This document shows positions 13,719 to 21,453 of a stretch of DNA of 22,452 nt, piece by piece. Origin of the DNA: UBA5189 sp035631615 (lineage in GTDB: Bacteria; Chloroflexota; Limnocylindria; Limnocylindrales; CSP1-4); NCBI GenBank assembly GCA_035631615.1, contig DASQIK010000029.1:1-22452 (forward strand). The letters are read 5' to 3'. How positions within the stretch are numbered: position 1 is the first letter of the stretch; each line of letters opens with the position of its first letter. Below the pieces are notes generated by a model that worked only from the letters and a program-made list of their open reading frames with translations, searched no databases and was not told the DNA's origin. The position numbers and the translations under genes were made by a program.

Positions 13719-14504
13719 ATGCACCAGCCGAACGCTGCTCACCCGACCCACGACCTGACCCTCGTCGCAGCCCATGCGGCAGGCGACCTCCCCGAAGCCG
13801 ACCGCTCCAGGGCCGAGGCACTCCTCGCTTCGTGCTCCCAGTGCGCCGACCTCCGCCGCGATCTCATCGCCATCGCCGAGGCGACCCACTCCCTTCCCGC
13901 ACCCTTTGCGCGCGGCCGCGACTTCCAGCTCGAGCCAGCGCAGGCGGATCGCCTCCGTCGCGGCAGCTGGCTCCGGCGGGCGCTCCGCCCGTTCGGCACC
14001 GTGGGATCGCCTGCACGACCGCTCGCAGCCGCGCTCACCACGCTCGGCGTCGCGGGATTGCTCGTGGCCACTGCGCTGCCTGGCCTGGCCGGCGGCGCGG
14101 CGACCAGAGCGCCACAGCGCGACACGGTTGCCGGCGCAGCCGCCGCGAGTGCCGCACCCGCGCAGGCGCCCGCAGCTTCGACGGGCAGCGTCCCTGCGCC
14201 GGAGGCAGGCGGGTCGACCTCGAATCCAGCCGACTTCAACGCCAACCAGCACGCGTCCGGCGCACCCGCGGCAAGTGCAATCGCAGGCAAGGCCGGATCG
14301 TCGCAATCTGCAATCGGGGGGCCAGTCGCGATCGGGACGCTCGCGGGCCGCGGGACGTTCGTCGGTGACGCGAGTGAACCGGGCCAGCCGTCCGTGGTGG
14401 CGACGAGCGGCTCGCCGAACCTCCTCCTGGTCGGGTCGCTGGCGCTGCTCGTCATCGGCCTGCTCCTGTTCGGGCTCCGGTTCGCGGGACGCCGGGTTCG
14501 CTGA
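13719..14504 (+). CDS. Membrane anti-sigma-like protein B, paralogue of A
   Basis: This 261-residue protein repeats the whole plan of its neighbour: HDLTLVAAHAAGD at the N-terminus, a cysteine pair CSQC, then RRDLIAIAEATHSLPAP and RDFQLEPAQADRL. A membrane segment lies near 110-135 (LAAALTTLGVAGLLVATALP), followed by an Ala/Gly/Ser-rich loop and a C-terminal segment (LLLVGSLALLVIGLLLFGLR) with a basic end. The shared motifs in the same order show a tandem duplication, now strongly diverged in the loop. It begins 38 nt after the first copy and precedes the polA promoter. It may bind the same sigma factor, modulate protein A, or sense a different signal; no sequence feature decides. Confidence 0.72.
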   Translation: MHQPNAAHPTHDLTLVAAHAAGDLPEADRSRAEALLASCSQCADLRRDLIAIAEATHSLPAPFARGRDFQLEPAQADRLRRGSWLRRALRPFGTVGSPARPLAAALTTLGVAGLLVATALPGLAGGAATRAPQRDTVAGAAAASAAPAQAPAASTGSVPAPEAGGSTSNPADFNANQHASGAPAASAIAGKAGSSQSAIGGPVAIGTLAGRGTFVGDASEPGQPSVVATSGSPNLLLVGSLALLVIGLLLFGLRFAGRRVR

Positions 14505-14513
14505 CCCCGCCGG

Positions 14514-14519
14514 TACAAT
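14514..14519 (+). promoter_or_regulatory. Candidate -10 box TACAAT upstream of polA
   Basis: TACAAT matches TATAAT at five of six positions and lies 10 nt after the stop of the preceding gene. No good -35 box is present at 16-18 nt. A 6-bp inverted repeat (GGGCTG, 6-nt loop, CAGCCC) at 14522-14539 spans the expected transcription start near 14526 and might act as an operator. polA begins 69 nt downstream of the box. Confidence 0.45.
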
Positions 14520-14588
14520 TCGGGCTGACCGACCAGCCCCGCGGCGAGCCCGCCCAATCGGGTCCGACGCCATCCCACGAGGCCGTCC

Positions 14589-17552
14589 ATGGAACGCCTG
14601 ATGCTGCTCGACGGCTTCGGGCTCGTGTACCGCGGCTACTACGCCCTGCCACCGCTCACGACCTCGAAGGGCGAGCTCGTCAATGGCGTCTTCGGCTTCT
14701 GCAGCATCGTCCTGCGCGGCTTCGCCGACCTGAAGCCGGACTACGTCGCGGTCGCGTTCGACCTGTCGGGCCCGACCTTCCGGCACGAGCAGTACGCCGA
14801 GTACAAAGCGACCCGCTCGCGGATGCCCGACGACCTCGCCGCCCAGTTTCCGAAGGTCCGCGAGGTCGTCAAGGCGCTGCGCATCCCGGTCTACGAGCAG
14901 CAGGGCTTCGAGGCCGACGACGTCATTGGCGCGCTGACCGTGCAGGCGGAGGCAAGGGACGTCGAGACCACGATCGTGACCGTCGACCTGGACATGCTCC
15001 AGCTCGTCACCGACAAGACCCGGCTGATGACGACGCGGTCGGGTGTCGAGAACACGGTGATCTACGACCCGGCCCGGATCTGGGAGCGCTACGGCCTGCG
15101 GCCTGACCAGATGATCGACTACAAGGCGCTGAAGGGCGACCCAACTGACAACATCCCGGGCGTGCCCGGGGTGGGGGAGAAGACCGCGGCCAAGCTGATC
15201 GCCGAGTACGGCAGCCTCGATCAGCTGTACGAGCGGATCGACCAGGTCAAGCCCGACAAGCTGCGCGAGAAGCTCATCGACCACCGCGAGGCGGTCTACC
15301 GCGGCCAGGACCTGTCGACGATCGTGCGCGACCTGCCGGACATCTCGCTCGACCTCGAGGCTGCTCGCCTGGCCGACTACGACCGCGAGACCGTGATCCG
15401 GCTGTTCCGCGAATACGAGTTCCGGACCCTGATCGAGCGGCTGCCCGCGATGACCGGCGAGAGCGCGGTCGAGAAGGTGCAGGCGCTGCGGGAGGTGGCG
15501 ACGAGCGGATCCGTCGGCGCCGCACGGGTCGGCACCGAGCGACCCGCCGGCTGGGGCTCCGGGCGTCCGATCCGCGCCGGGTCGCTCGGCGGCGAGGGGC
15601 TGCAGCTGTCGCTCGACTTCGACACGGTGAACGCGGGCGGGCATGCGCCGCCTGGCGCTGGTTCCCTGGCCACTCCGGCGGGCGCCGCGCCGGGCCCCGG
15701 CGGCATCGGGCCGGATCGCTTCGACGACCTCCCGACCGCGCTCGCCGCGACGATCGAGAACCCGGGATTGATCGGCGTGGTGGATGCGGGCGAGCTGGCG
15801 GGCATCGAGAGCTGGCTTGCCGAGCAGACCGTCGTCGGCGCATCGATCGTGTCCGACGACCCGCGGCCGCGGCGAGGAACCGCGCAGGCGTTCGCGGTCG
15901 CGGGACGGGACGGCCGCGTCGTGGTGGGCTGGGGCGCGGAGGCAGCCGACGGTCTCCGGCGCATGGTCGAGTCGCGCGGCATCCCGATCGTCGCCCACGA
16001 GGCGAAGCCGATCCTCGAGACCCGGTTCGCGACCGATGCGGCCGCGGCGGTCACGCCCGTCGACTTCGATACCCAGATCGCGGCGTACATCCTGAACGCC
16101 GCCCTTCGGTCGCAGTCGATCGCGGACGTGGTCGCGGAGCGGCTCGACCTCGTGCTGCCGCCGCCGAAGGAGCTCGAGCCGGTCCACCGGGCAGGCCTCG
16201 AGGCACTGTCCGCGCTGGCGGTTCGCGACGGGCTGGCGCGGTCGCTCCAGGAGGAGGGCCTCGAGCGGCTGTATCGCAAGATCGAGCTGCCCCTGATTCC
16301 GGTGCTGGCTCGCATGGAGGCCGACGGTGTCGGCGTCGACCTCGACGCGCTGGCGGTGCTCGACCGCGAGTTCGGCACCGAGATCGCGCGCCTGGAGGAC
16401 GAGATCTATGCCAGCGTCGGGCACCAGTTCACGATCGGCTCGCCCAAGCAGCTCGGTGACATCCTGTTCGAGGAGCTGAAGCTGCCGAAGGGCAAGCGGA
16501 CGAAGACCGGCTACTCGACCGATGCATCCGTGCTCGAGGAGCTGGCCGGCGTCCACCCGGTGATCCAGCCGGTGCTCGACTGGCGGATCTACACCAAGCT
16601 GCGCTCGACCTACGTCGAGGCGCTGCCGACGCTGATCGCCGACGACGGCCGCCTGCACACGACGTTCCACCAGGCCGTGGCGGCGACGGGCCGCCTCTCG
16701 TCGTCCGACCCGAACCTCCAGAACATCCCGATCCGGACACCGCTCGGGCGGCGGATCCGGCGCGCGTTCGTCGCCGGCTCGCCGGAGACGACGCTGGTCG
16801 CCGCGGACTACTCCCAGATCGAGCTAAGGATCATCGCCCACGTGGCGGACGACGTGCACCTCAAGGACGCGTTCGCGCGGAAGGTCGACATCCATCGCGA
16901 GACCGCGGCGACTGTGCTCGGCAAGCCGCCCGGCGAGATCACTGCGGACGAGCGATCGATGGCCAAGATGGTCAACTTCGGGCTCGCCTATGGCATGTCC
17001 GATTACGGCCTGTCGACCCGCGCCGGGATCAGCCGGGAGGCCGCCCAGAGCTTCATCAACTCGTACTTCGCGGCGTACTCGGGCATCAGCTACTACATGC
17101 TCCACATCAAGGACACCGCGCGACGGCAGGGGTTCGTCACGACCCTGCTCGGCAGGAAGCGGTACATCCCGGAGCTGCACGCGGCCAACGGCGCGCTGCG
17201 CGGGGCCGGCGAGCGGATGGCGATCAACATGCCGATCCAGGGCACGGCCGCGGACATCGTCAAGATCGCGATGATCCGCCTCGCCGACCGCCTCTCGGCG
17301 GACGGCTTCAAGGCGCGCATGCTCCTCCAGGTCCACGACGAGCTCCTGCTCGAGGTGCCGCTCGACGAGGTCGACCGGCTGATCCCGGTCCTGCGCGAGA
17401 CGATGGAGGGTGCGCTCCCGCTGTCGGTCCCGCTGACGGTCGACGTCAAGGTCGGGCGCGACTGGGAGTCGATGACGCCCGTGACGCGCCAGGACGCAAT
17501 CCTCGCCGAGGCCGACGAGGCGCCCGATCCCGTGGTCGCCGGCGGGGCCTGA
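14589..17552 (+). CDS. polA: DNA polymerase I, with degenerate proofreading domain
   Basis: This 987-residue enzyme fills gaps and removes RNA primers. The N-terminal 5'-nuclease domain (1-300) has LLDGFGLVYRGYY, GFEADDVIGAL and KGDPTDNIPGVPGVGEKTA. The middle domain (about 380-530) sits where Klenow 3'-5' exonuclease should be, but the metal-binding Asp-x-Glu motif is absent (that region reads GASIVSDDPRPRRG), so proofreading is probably lost, as in many bacterial Pol I. The polymerase domain is complete: DYSQIELR with D740, RSMAKMVNFGLAYG with R789, K793 and F797, and VHDELLLE with D917. Pol A numbering runs 35 ahead of E. coli. An Ala/Gly/Pro-rich insert of about 75 residues (about 300-375) joins nuclease and exonuclease-like parts. 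ACGAGG precedes the ATG. It heads the mutM-ABC-F-coaE run. Confidence 0.96.
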   Translation: MERLMLLDGFGLVYRGYYALPPLTTSKGELVNGVFGFCSIVLRGFADLKPDYVAVAFDLSGPTFRHEQYAEYKATRSRMPDDLAAQFPKVREVVKALRIPVYEQQGFEADDVIGALTVQAEARDVETTIVTVDLDMLQLVTDKTRLMTTRSGVENTVIYDPARIWERYGLRPDQMIDYKALKGDPTDNIPGVPGVGEKTAAKLIAEYGSLDQLYERIDQVKPDKLREKLIDHREAVYRGQDLSTIVRDLPDISLDLEAARLADYDRETVIRLFREYEFRTLIERLPAMTGESAVEKVQALREVATSGSVGAARVGTERPAGWGSGRPIRAGSLGGEGLQLSLDFDTVNAGGHAPPGAGSLATPAGAAPGPGGIGPDRFDDLPTALAATIENPGLIGVVDAGELAGIESWLAEQTVVGASIVSDDPRPRRGTAQAFAVAGRDGRVVVGWGAEAADGLRRMVESRGIPIVAHEAKPILETRFATDAAAAVTPVDFDTQIAAYILNAALRSQSIADVVAERLDLVLPPPKELEPVHRAGLEALSALAVRDGLARSLQEEGLERLYRKIELPLIPVLARMEADGVGVDLDALAVLDREFGTEIARLEDEIYASVGHQFTIGSPKQLGDILFEELKLPKGKRTKTGYSTDASVLEELAGVHPVIQPVLDWRIYTKLRSTYVEALPTLIADDGRLHTTFHQAVAATGRLSSSDPNLQNIPIRTPLGRRIRRAFVAGSPETTLVAADYSQIELRIIAHVADDVHLKDAFARKVDIHRETAATVLGKPPGEITADERSMAKMVNFGLAYGMSDYGLSTRAGISREAAQSFINSYFAAYSGISYYMLHIKDTARRQGFVTTLLGRKRYIPELHAANGALRGAGERMAINMPIQGTAADIVKIAMIRLADRLSADGFKARMLLQVHDELLLEVPLDEVDRLIPVLRETMEGALPLSVPLTVDVKVGRDWESMTPVTRQDAILAEADEAPDPVVAGGA

Positions 17553-17555
17553 TCC

Positions 17556-18689
17556 GTGCCGGAGCTGCCCGAGGTCGAAACCGTGGCCCGCGATCTGCGC
17601 GGGCTGGTTGTCGGCGCCCGGATCACGGGCGTGCGCGTGTCGTGGCTGAAGACGCTTCGATCGCAGGACCCGGAGGGGTTTGCCTCGGCGGTGGTCGGGC
17701 GGACGATCGTCGGGACATCGCGGCGCGCGAAGCTTGTCGTCCTGGACCTCGACGACGGTGGCGCGATCACGATCCATCTCAAGATGACCGGCCAGCTGTT
17801 CGTGGTGAGCGCCGGCGTCATGGAGGATCCGTACATCCGTCTCGTCCTGGCCTTCGCCGATGGGCGCGAGCTGTGGTTCCGCGACATCCGCAAGTTCGGG
17901 CGGGTGGGCGTGGCGCGGCGCGACGGGCCCGACGGCGACCTGCGGGGCGAGCTCGGCGGCAGCAAGGGGTTCAAGGGCTTCGGGCCGGAGCCGCTGGACG
18001 TGAGGTTCACGGCGCGCGTGTTCCGGAAGGGGATCCGCGGCCGGAAGGGCCGGCTCAAGCCGTTGCTGCTCGATCAGGGATTCCTCGCGGGCGTCGGCAA
18101 CATCTATGCCGACGAGGCGCTGTGGGCGGCTCGGCTGCACCCGCTTCGATCGGCATCGTCGCTGCGGCCCGCCGACGAAGGCCGGCTCTACCGCGAGATC
18201 CGCCGCATCCTCGCCGAGGCGGTCGAGCGGCGCGGATCGTCGATCGACGACTACACGGCGCCCGACGGCGACGGCTCGATGCAGGAGCAGCTGAAGGTCT
18301 ACCAGCGCGCCGGCGAGCCATGCTTCCGGTGCGGCCGTCCGGTCCGGCGGATCGTCGTCGGCGCCCGGTCGACGCATTTCTGCTCGTGGTGCCAGCGCCT
18401 GCCTGCGCGGGACAAGGCCGGCGCGGCCACGATCCTGCGGGGGATGGAGCCGCGGCCGGGCACCGCGCCGGTTATTCGAACCGGGCCGCGCTGGACCGAG
18501 ATCGGGGGCGGCGACGGGTCGCTCGGGACGCCAACAGGCTCGACCCGGCGTGCCGCCGGGAGCCAGGCCTCCCGCGCGGAACGCACCAAGCGCGCGGCGG
18601 CCACGAGGCGCGCGGCGGCGCGAGCGGCCACGGGAGCGAGACCCGATGTGCGCTCGGCCGAGCCGCCCGCAACTGCCGAGCCGGGCTGA
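17556..18689 (+). CDS. mutM: Formamidopyrimidine-DNA glycosylase with basic C-terminal tail
   Basis: This 377-residue enzyme excises 8-oxoguanine and related oxidised purines and nicks the abasic site. It begins GTG-PELPEV, so the catalytic P2 and E3 are in place; the lysine of SRRAKLVVLDL, the FRDIRKFGR loop and GVGNIYADEALW of the helix-two-turn-helix follow. The zinc finger is CFRC-x16-CSWC near residues 253-276. An internal stretch GGSKGFKGFGPEP looks like a small duplication in front of the normal GPEPL. After the finger there is an unusual tail of about 95 residues rich in Arg, Ala and Thr, not needed for the core fold. The gene starts 3 nt after polA ends and overlaps the next start by 1 nt. 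Confidence 0.95.
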   Translation: MPELPEVETVARDLRGLVVGARITGVRVSWLKTLRSQDPEGFASAVVGRTIVGTSRRAKLVVLDLDDGGAITIHLKMTGQLFVVSAGVMEDPYIRLVLAFADGRELWFRDIRKFGRVGVARRDGPDGDLRGELGGSKGFKGFGPEPLDVRFTARVFRKGIRGRKGRLKPLLLDQGFLAGVGNIYADEALWAARLHPLRSASSLRPADEGRLYREIRRILAEAVERRGSSIDDYTAPDGDGSMQEQLKVYQRAGEPCFRCGRPVRRIVVGARSTHFCSWCQRLPARDKAGAATILRGMEPRPGTAPVIRTGPRWTEIGGGDGSLGTPTGSTRRAAGSQASRAERTKRAAATRRAAARAATGARPDVRSAEPPATAEPG

Positions 18690-20743
18690 TGTCGATCCTC
18701 CGACTCGAGGCGGTCCACCGCGAGGTCGGCACGTTCGTGATCCTCGACTCGATCGATGCCGCGATCGCGCTCGGCGACCGCATCGGCCTGGTCGGGCCGA
18801 ACGGGGCCGGGAAGACGACACTGCTCCGGATCGCTGCCGGGATCGACGAGCCGGACGCGGGCAAGGTCTCGCGCAAGCGCGACCTGTCCATCGGGATGCT
18901 GTCCCAGGAGGCGCACCTCGACGAGCGCTTCATGGCCGCCCCGGACGTGCGCACTGCCGTCCGGCACGGTGCGGCGGACCTCGAGTCGATGGCGGTCGAG
19001 CTCGAGGCGATGGAGCACGCTCATCGCGCGACCGAACCGGCCTACGAGGCGCTCCAGCATCGATTCGAGAGCCTCGGGGGCTACACGCTCGACCAGCGCG
19101 TCGACGAGGCGCTCTCCGGCCTCGGCTTCAGCCTCGCGGACGTCGCGCGACCGCCGACGTCGCTGTCGGGCGGGGAGCAGACGCGCGCCACGTTGGCGAG
19201 ACTCGTGATCGCCTCTCCGGACCTGCTGCTGCTGGACGAGCCGACGAACCACCTGGATCTCGGTGCGCTCGAGTGGCTCGAGGACCACCTCCGCCGCCGC
19301 GCGGGGTCGCTGCTCGTGGCCTCTCACGATCGAGCCTTCCTCGACGCGAGCGTGACGCGGATCTGGGAGCTTCGCGATCGGAAGCTGACTGCGTTCCGTG
19401 GCGACTACAGCGCGTACCACCGGCAGCGCGAGGAGCGCGACGCGCTCGCCGTCAAGTCGGCGGATACGCACGCCGAGCAGGTCGCCCGCGAGCGCGAGCT
19501 GGTCCAGCGGTATCGCAGCCACCGCAAGTTCTCGAAGATGCACGAGCACGAGGCCCGGCTCGAGCGGCTCCAGGGAGAGCAGGTCGAGGCGCCGAAGTCG
19601 AGCCGGAAGCTCAAGCTGCCCGGCACCGGGCTCGTCGGCGGCGGCGCGATCCGATCCGGAGAGATCGTCGTCCGAGTCGAGGGCCTCGCCGTCGGCTACC
19701 TGCCCGACACGCTCGTCGCCCGCGCGCCATTCCTGGCTGCCCGTCGCGGCGACCGGATCGGGATCGTCGGGCCGAACGGGGCCGGGAAGACGACGCTCCT
19801 TCGGACCATCGCCGGAGAGCTGCCGCCGCTCGATGGCGCGATCTCGTTCGGCCACGGCGTCCAGCTCGGATACCTCGCGCAGCTCCGGGCGGCCGGCATC
19901 CCCGGCGCGACCGTGCTCGACGCGCTCCTCGAGACGGTTCCCGTCACCCCCGGCGAGGCGCGCGGCTACCTGGCCCGGTTCCTGTTCCGTGGCGACGACG
20001 CGTTCAAGGAGGTGCGGCTCCTGTCCGGCGGTGAGCGCTCGCGCCTGGAGCTCGCGCTGCTCGGGGTCATGCCGTCGAACGTGTACCTCCTCGACGAGCC
20101 GACCAACCACCTCGACGTCGTCGCGCGCGAGGCCATCGAGACGTTCCTGCTCGAGACGCCCGCGACCATGCTGGTCGTCTCGCACGACCGGCGATTCCTC
20201 GATACGGTCTGCGAGCGCCTGTGGGTGGTCGACGGCGGCGCCGTCGCCCCATTCGACGGCGGCTATCGCGCCTGGCGCGCCGCGGTCTCCGACGGTTGGA
20301 CGGTCGCGAATGCCCTCGAGCAGGAGGCGCGGCGGCTGCAGCCCGGTGGTCCGCGGCCGAGCGAGCGCCACGTTGCGCCCGCGTCCGCGCCCGCGGCCGC
20401 GTCGGCGCGCACCACGGCTGCCCCGGCATCCGGGCGCGCCACCGCGACGAATGGCCACGGGTCCATGGCGGGAGCGTCGCCCGCCGCGGCCGTTCCCGTC
20501 GCGGCGCGGCCAAAGGCGCCGAAGCTGTCCAAGGACGCCTACCGGCGCCAGCGCGAGGCGATGGACGCGGAGCTCACGCGCCTGAACCTGCGCAAGAACC
20601 ACCTCGAGCTCGAGCTGTCGAGGCCGGCGGTGCAGGCGAACTTCATCGAGCTTCGGCGCGTGTCGAGCGAGCTCGCCGACGTCAACGTCGCCCTTGCCGC
20701 GGCCGAGGATGCCTGGCTGTCGCTCGAGGAGCGCGCGCCGTGA
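18689..20743 (+). CDS. ABC-F family ATPase with C-terminal coiled coil
   Basis: This 684-residue soluble protein has two ABC domains and no membrane part, which defines the ABC-F group acting on ribosomes. Domain 1 has VGPNGAGKTT at 35-44, signature LSGGEQTR near 157-164 and LLLLDEPTNHLD near 178-190. Domain 2 has the same P-loop at 360-369, LSGGERSR at 445-452 and VYLLDEPTNHLD near 464-475. The inter-domain linker (about 245-310) is charged and helical (RYRSHRKFSKMHEHEARLER), as in translation factors of this family. An Ala-rich spacer of about 80 residues leads to a C-terminal helical hairpin (about 615-684), as in Uup-like members. Whether it gives antibiotic resistance or rescues stalled ribosomes is unknown. 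TGATG couples it to mutM. Confidence 0.92.
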   Translation: MSILRLEAVHREVGTFVILDSIDAAIALGDRIGLVGPNGAGKTTLLRIAAGIDEPDAGKVSRKRDLSIGMLSQEAHLDERFMAAPDVRTAVRHGAADLESMAVELEAMEHAHRATEPAYEALQHRFESLGGYTLDQRVDEALSGLGFSLADVARPPTSLSGGEQTRATLARLVIASPDLLLLDEPTNHLDLGALEWLEDHLRRRAGSLLVASHDRAFLDASVTRIWELRDRKLTAFRGDYSAYHRQREERDALAVKSADTHAEQVARERELVQRYRSHRKFSKMHEHEARLERLQGEQVEAPKSSRKLKLPGTGLVGGGAIRSGEIVVRVEGLAVGYLPDTLVARAPFLAARRGDRIGIVGPNGAGKTTLLRTIAGELPPLDGAISFGHGVQLGYLAQLRAAGIPGATVLDALLETVPVTPGEARGYLARFLFRGDDAFKEVRLLSGGERSRLELALLGVMPSNVYLLDEPTNHLDVVAREAIETFLLETPATMLVVSHDRRFLDTVCERLWVVDGGAVAPFDGGYRAWRAAVSDGWTVANALEQEARRLQPGGPRPSERHVAPASAPAAASARTTAAPASGRATATNGHGSMAGASPAAAVPVAARPKAPKLSKDAYRRQREAMDAELTRLNLRKNHLELELSRPAVQANFIELRRVSSELADVNVALAAAEDAWLSLEERAP

Positions 20744-21453
20744 GCGACGTCGTCGACCGCGGAGGCGTCGACCGCGGCGGCAACGGCGGCGGCCCTGGCG
20801 GTCCTGGCGCTGGCGGCCGTCGCGACAATGGCGGCACCGTCCGCATCGGGATCACCGGTCCGATCGGCTGCGGCAAGTCGACCGTCGCCGGCTGGCTGGC
20901 GGAGCTCGGCGCCTTCGTGGTCGATGCCGATCGCGTCTCGCGCGACGTCACGCCGCCCGGGAGCGCGGCGCTGGCTGCGGTCGTTGCCGAATTCGGGCGC
21001 GGCGTGGTGCGTGCCGACGGGAGCCTCGATCGCGCGGCGCTCGGCCGAATCGTGTTCGACGACGCCGATGCGCTCGCCCGGCTCGAATCGATCATCCACC
21101 CCGCGGTCCGACCGCTGATCCTCGCCGGGATCGCGGACGCCGAGCGAGCGGCGGCGCCGGGTGTCGTCATCGAGGCGATCAAGCTCGTCGAAGGCGGCCT
21201 CGCCGACCTGTGCGACGAGGTCTGGCTCCTGACCTGCGACCCCGCCGAGCAGCGTGCCCGCCTCGCCGGTCGCGGCGCGAATCCCGCCGACTCGGAAGCG
21301 AGAATCGCCGCGCAATCGGACCTCGCAGCGCGCCTGACGCCACGCGCTACCCGCATCCTCGACACGTCCGGCCCGCGGGCCGCCGCCCGCCACCGCGTCA
21401 TCGCCGCATGGTTCGCTGCCACGGGGATGCCGGCCCCGGATCCCGGCGCCTAG
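20740..21453 (+). CDS. coaE: Dephospho-CoA kinase with glycine-rich N-terminal extension
   Basis: This 237-residue enzyme phosphorylates dephospho-CoA in the last step of coenzyme A synthesis. The core starts RIGITGPIGCGKST (P-loop about 40-48), followed by VDADRVSRDV, LESIIHPAVRP and the lid region RLAGRGANPADSEARIAAQ. The first 33 residues are a Gly/Arg/Asp-rich extension including VDRGG twice in tandem; the usual protein starts just before the P-loop, but no ATG, GTG or TTG lies closer to the P-loop in frame. GTG 20740 overlaps the ABC-F stop as GTGA. polA-mutM-coaE proximity is also known from Bacillus. The TAG stop shares CTAG with the convergent gene. Confidence 0.94.
   Translation: MSDVVDRGGVDRGGNGGGPGGPGAGGRRDNGGTVRIGITGPIGCGKSTVAGWLAELGAFVVDADRVSRDVTPPGSAALAAVVAEFGRGVVRADGSLDRAALGRIVFDDADALARLESIIHPAVRPLILAGIADAERAAAPGVVIEAIKLVEGGLADLCDEVWLLTCDPAEQRARLAGRGANPADSEARIAAQSDLAARLTPRATRILDTSGPRAAARHRVIAAWFAATGMPAPDPGA

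Noticed and set aside
13494..16670. A 1058-codon open frame on the minus strand opposite polA and the anti-sigma genes, and similar long antisense frames opposite dnaE and the importer genes
   Set aside because: These are by-products of high third-position GC. Their translations are Arg/Asp/Gly-rich without domains, while the plus-strand genes have complete motifs.
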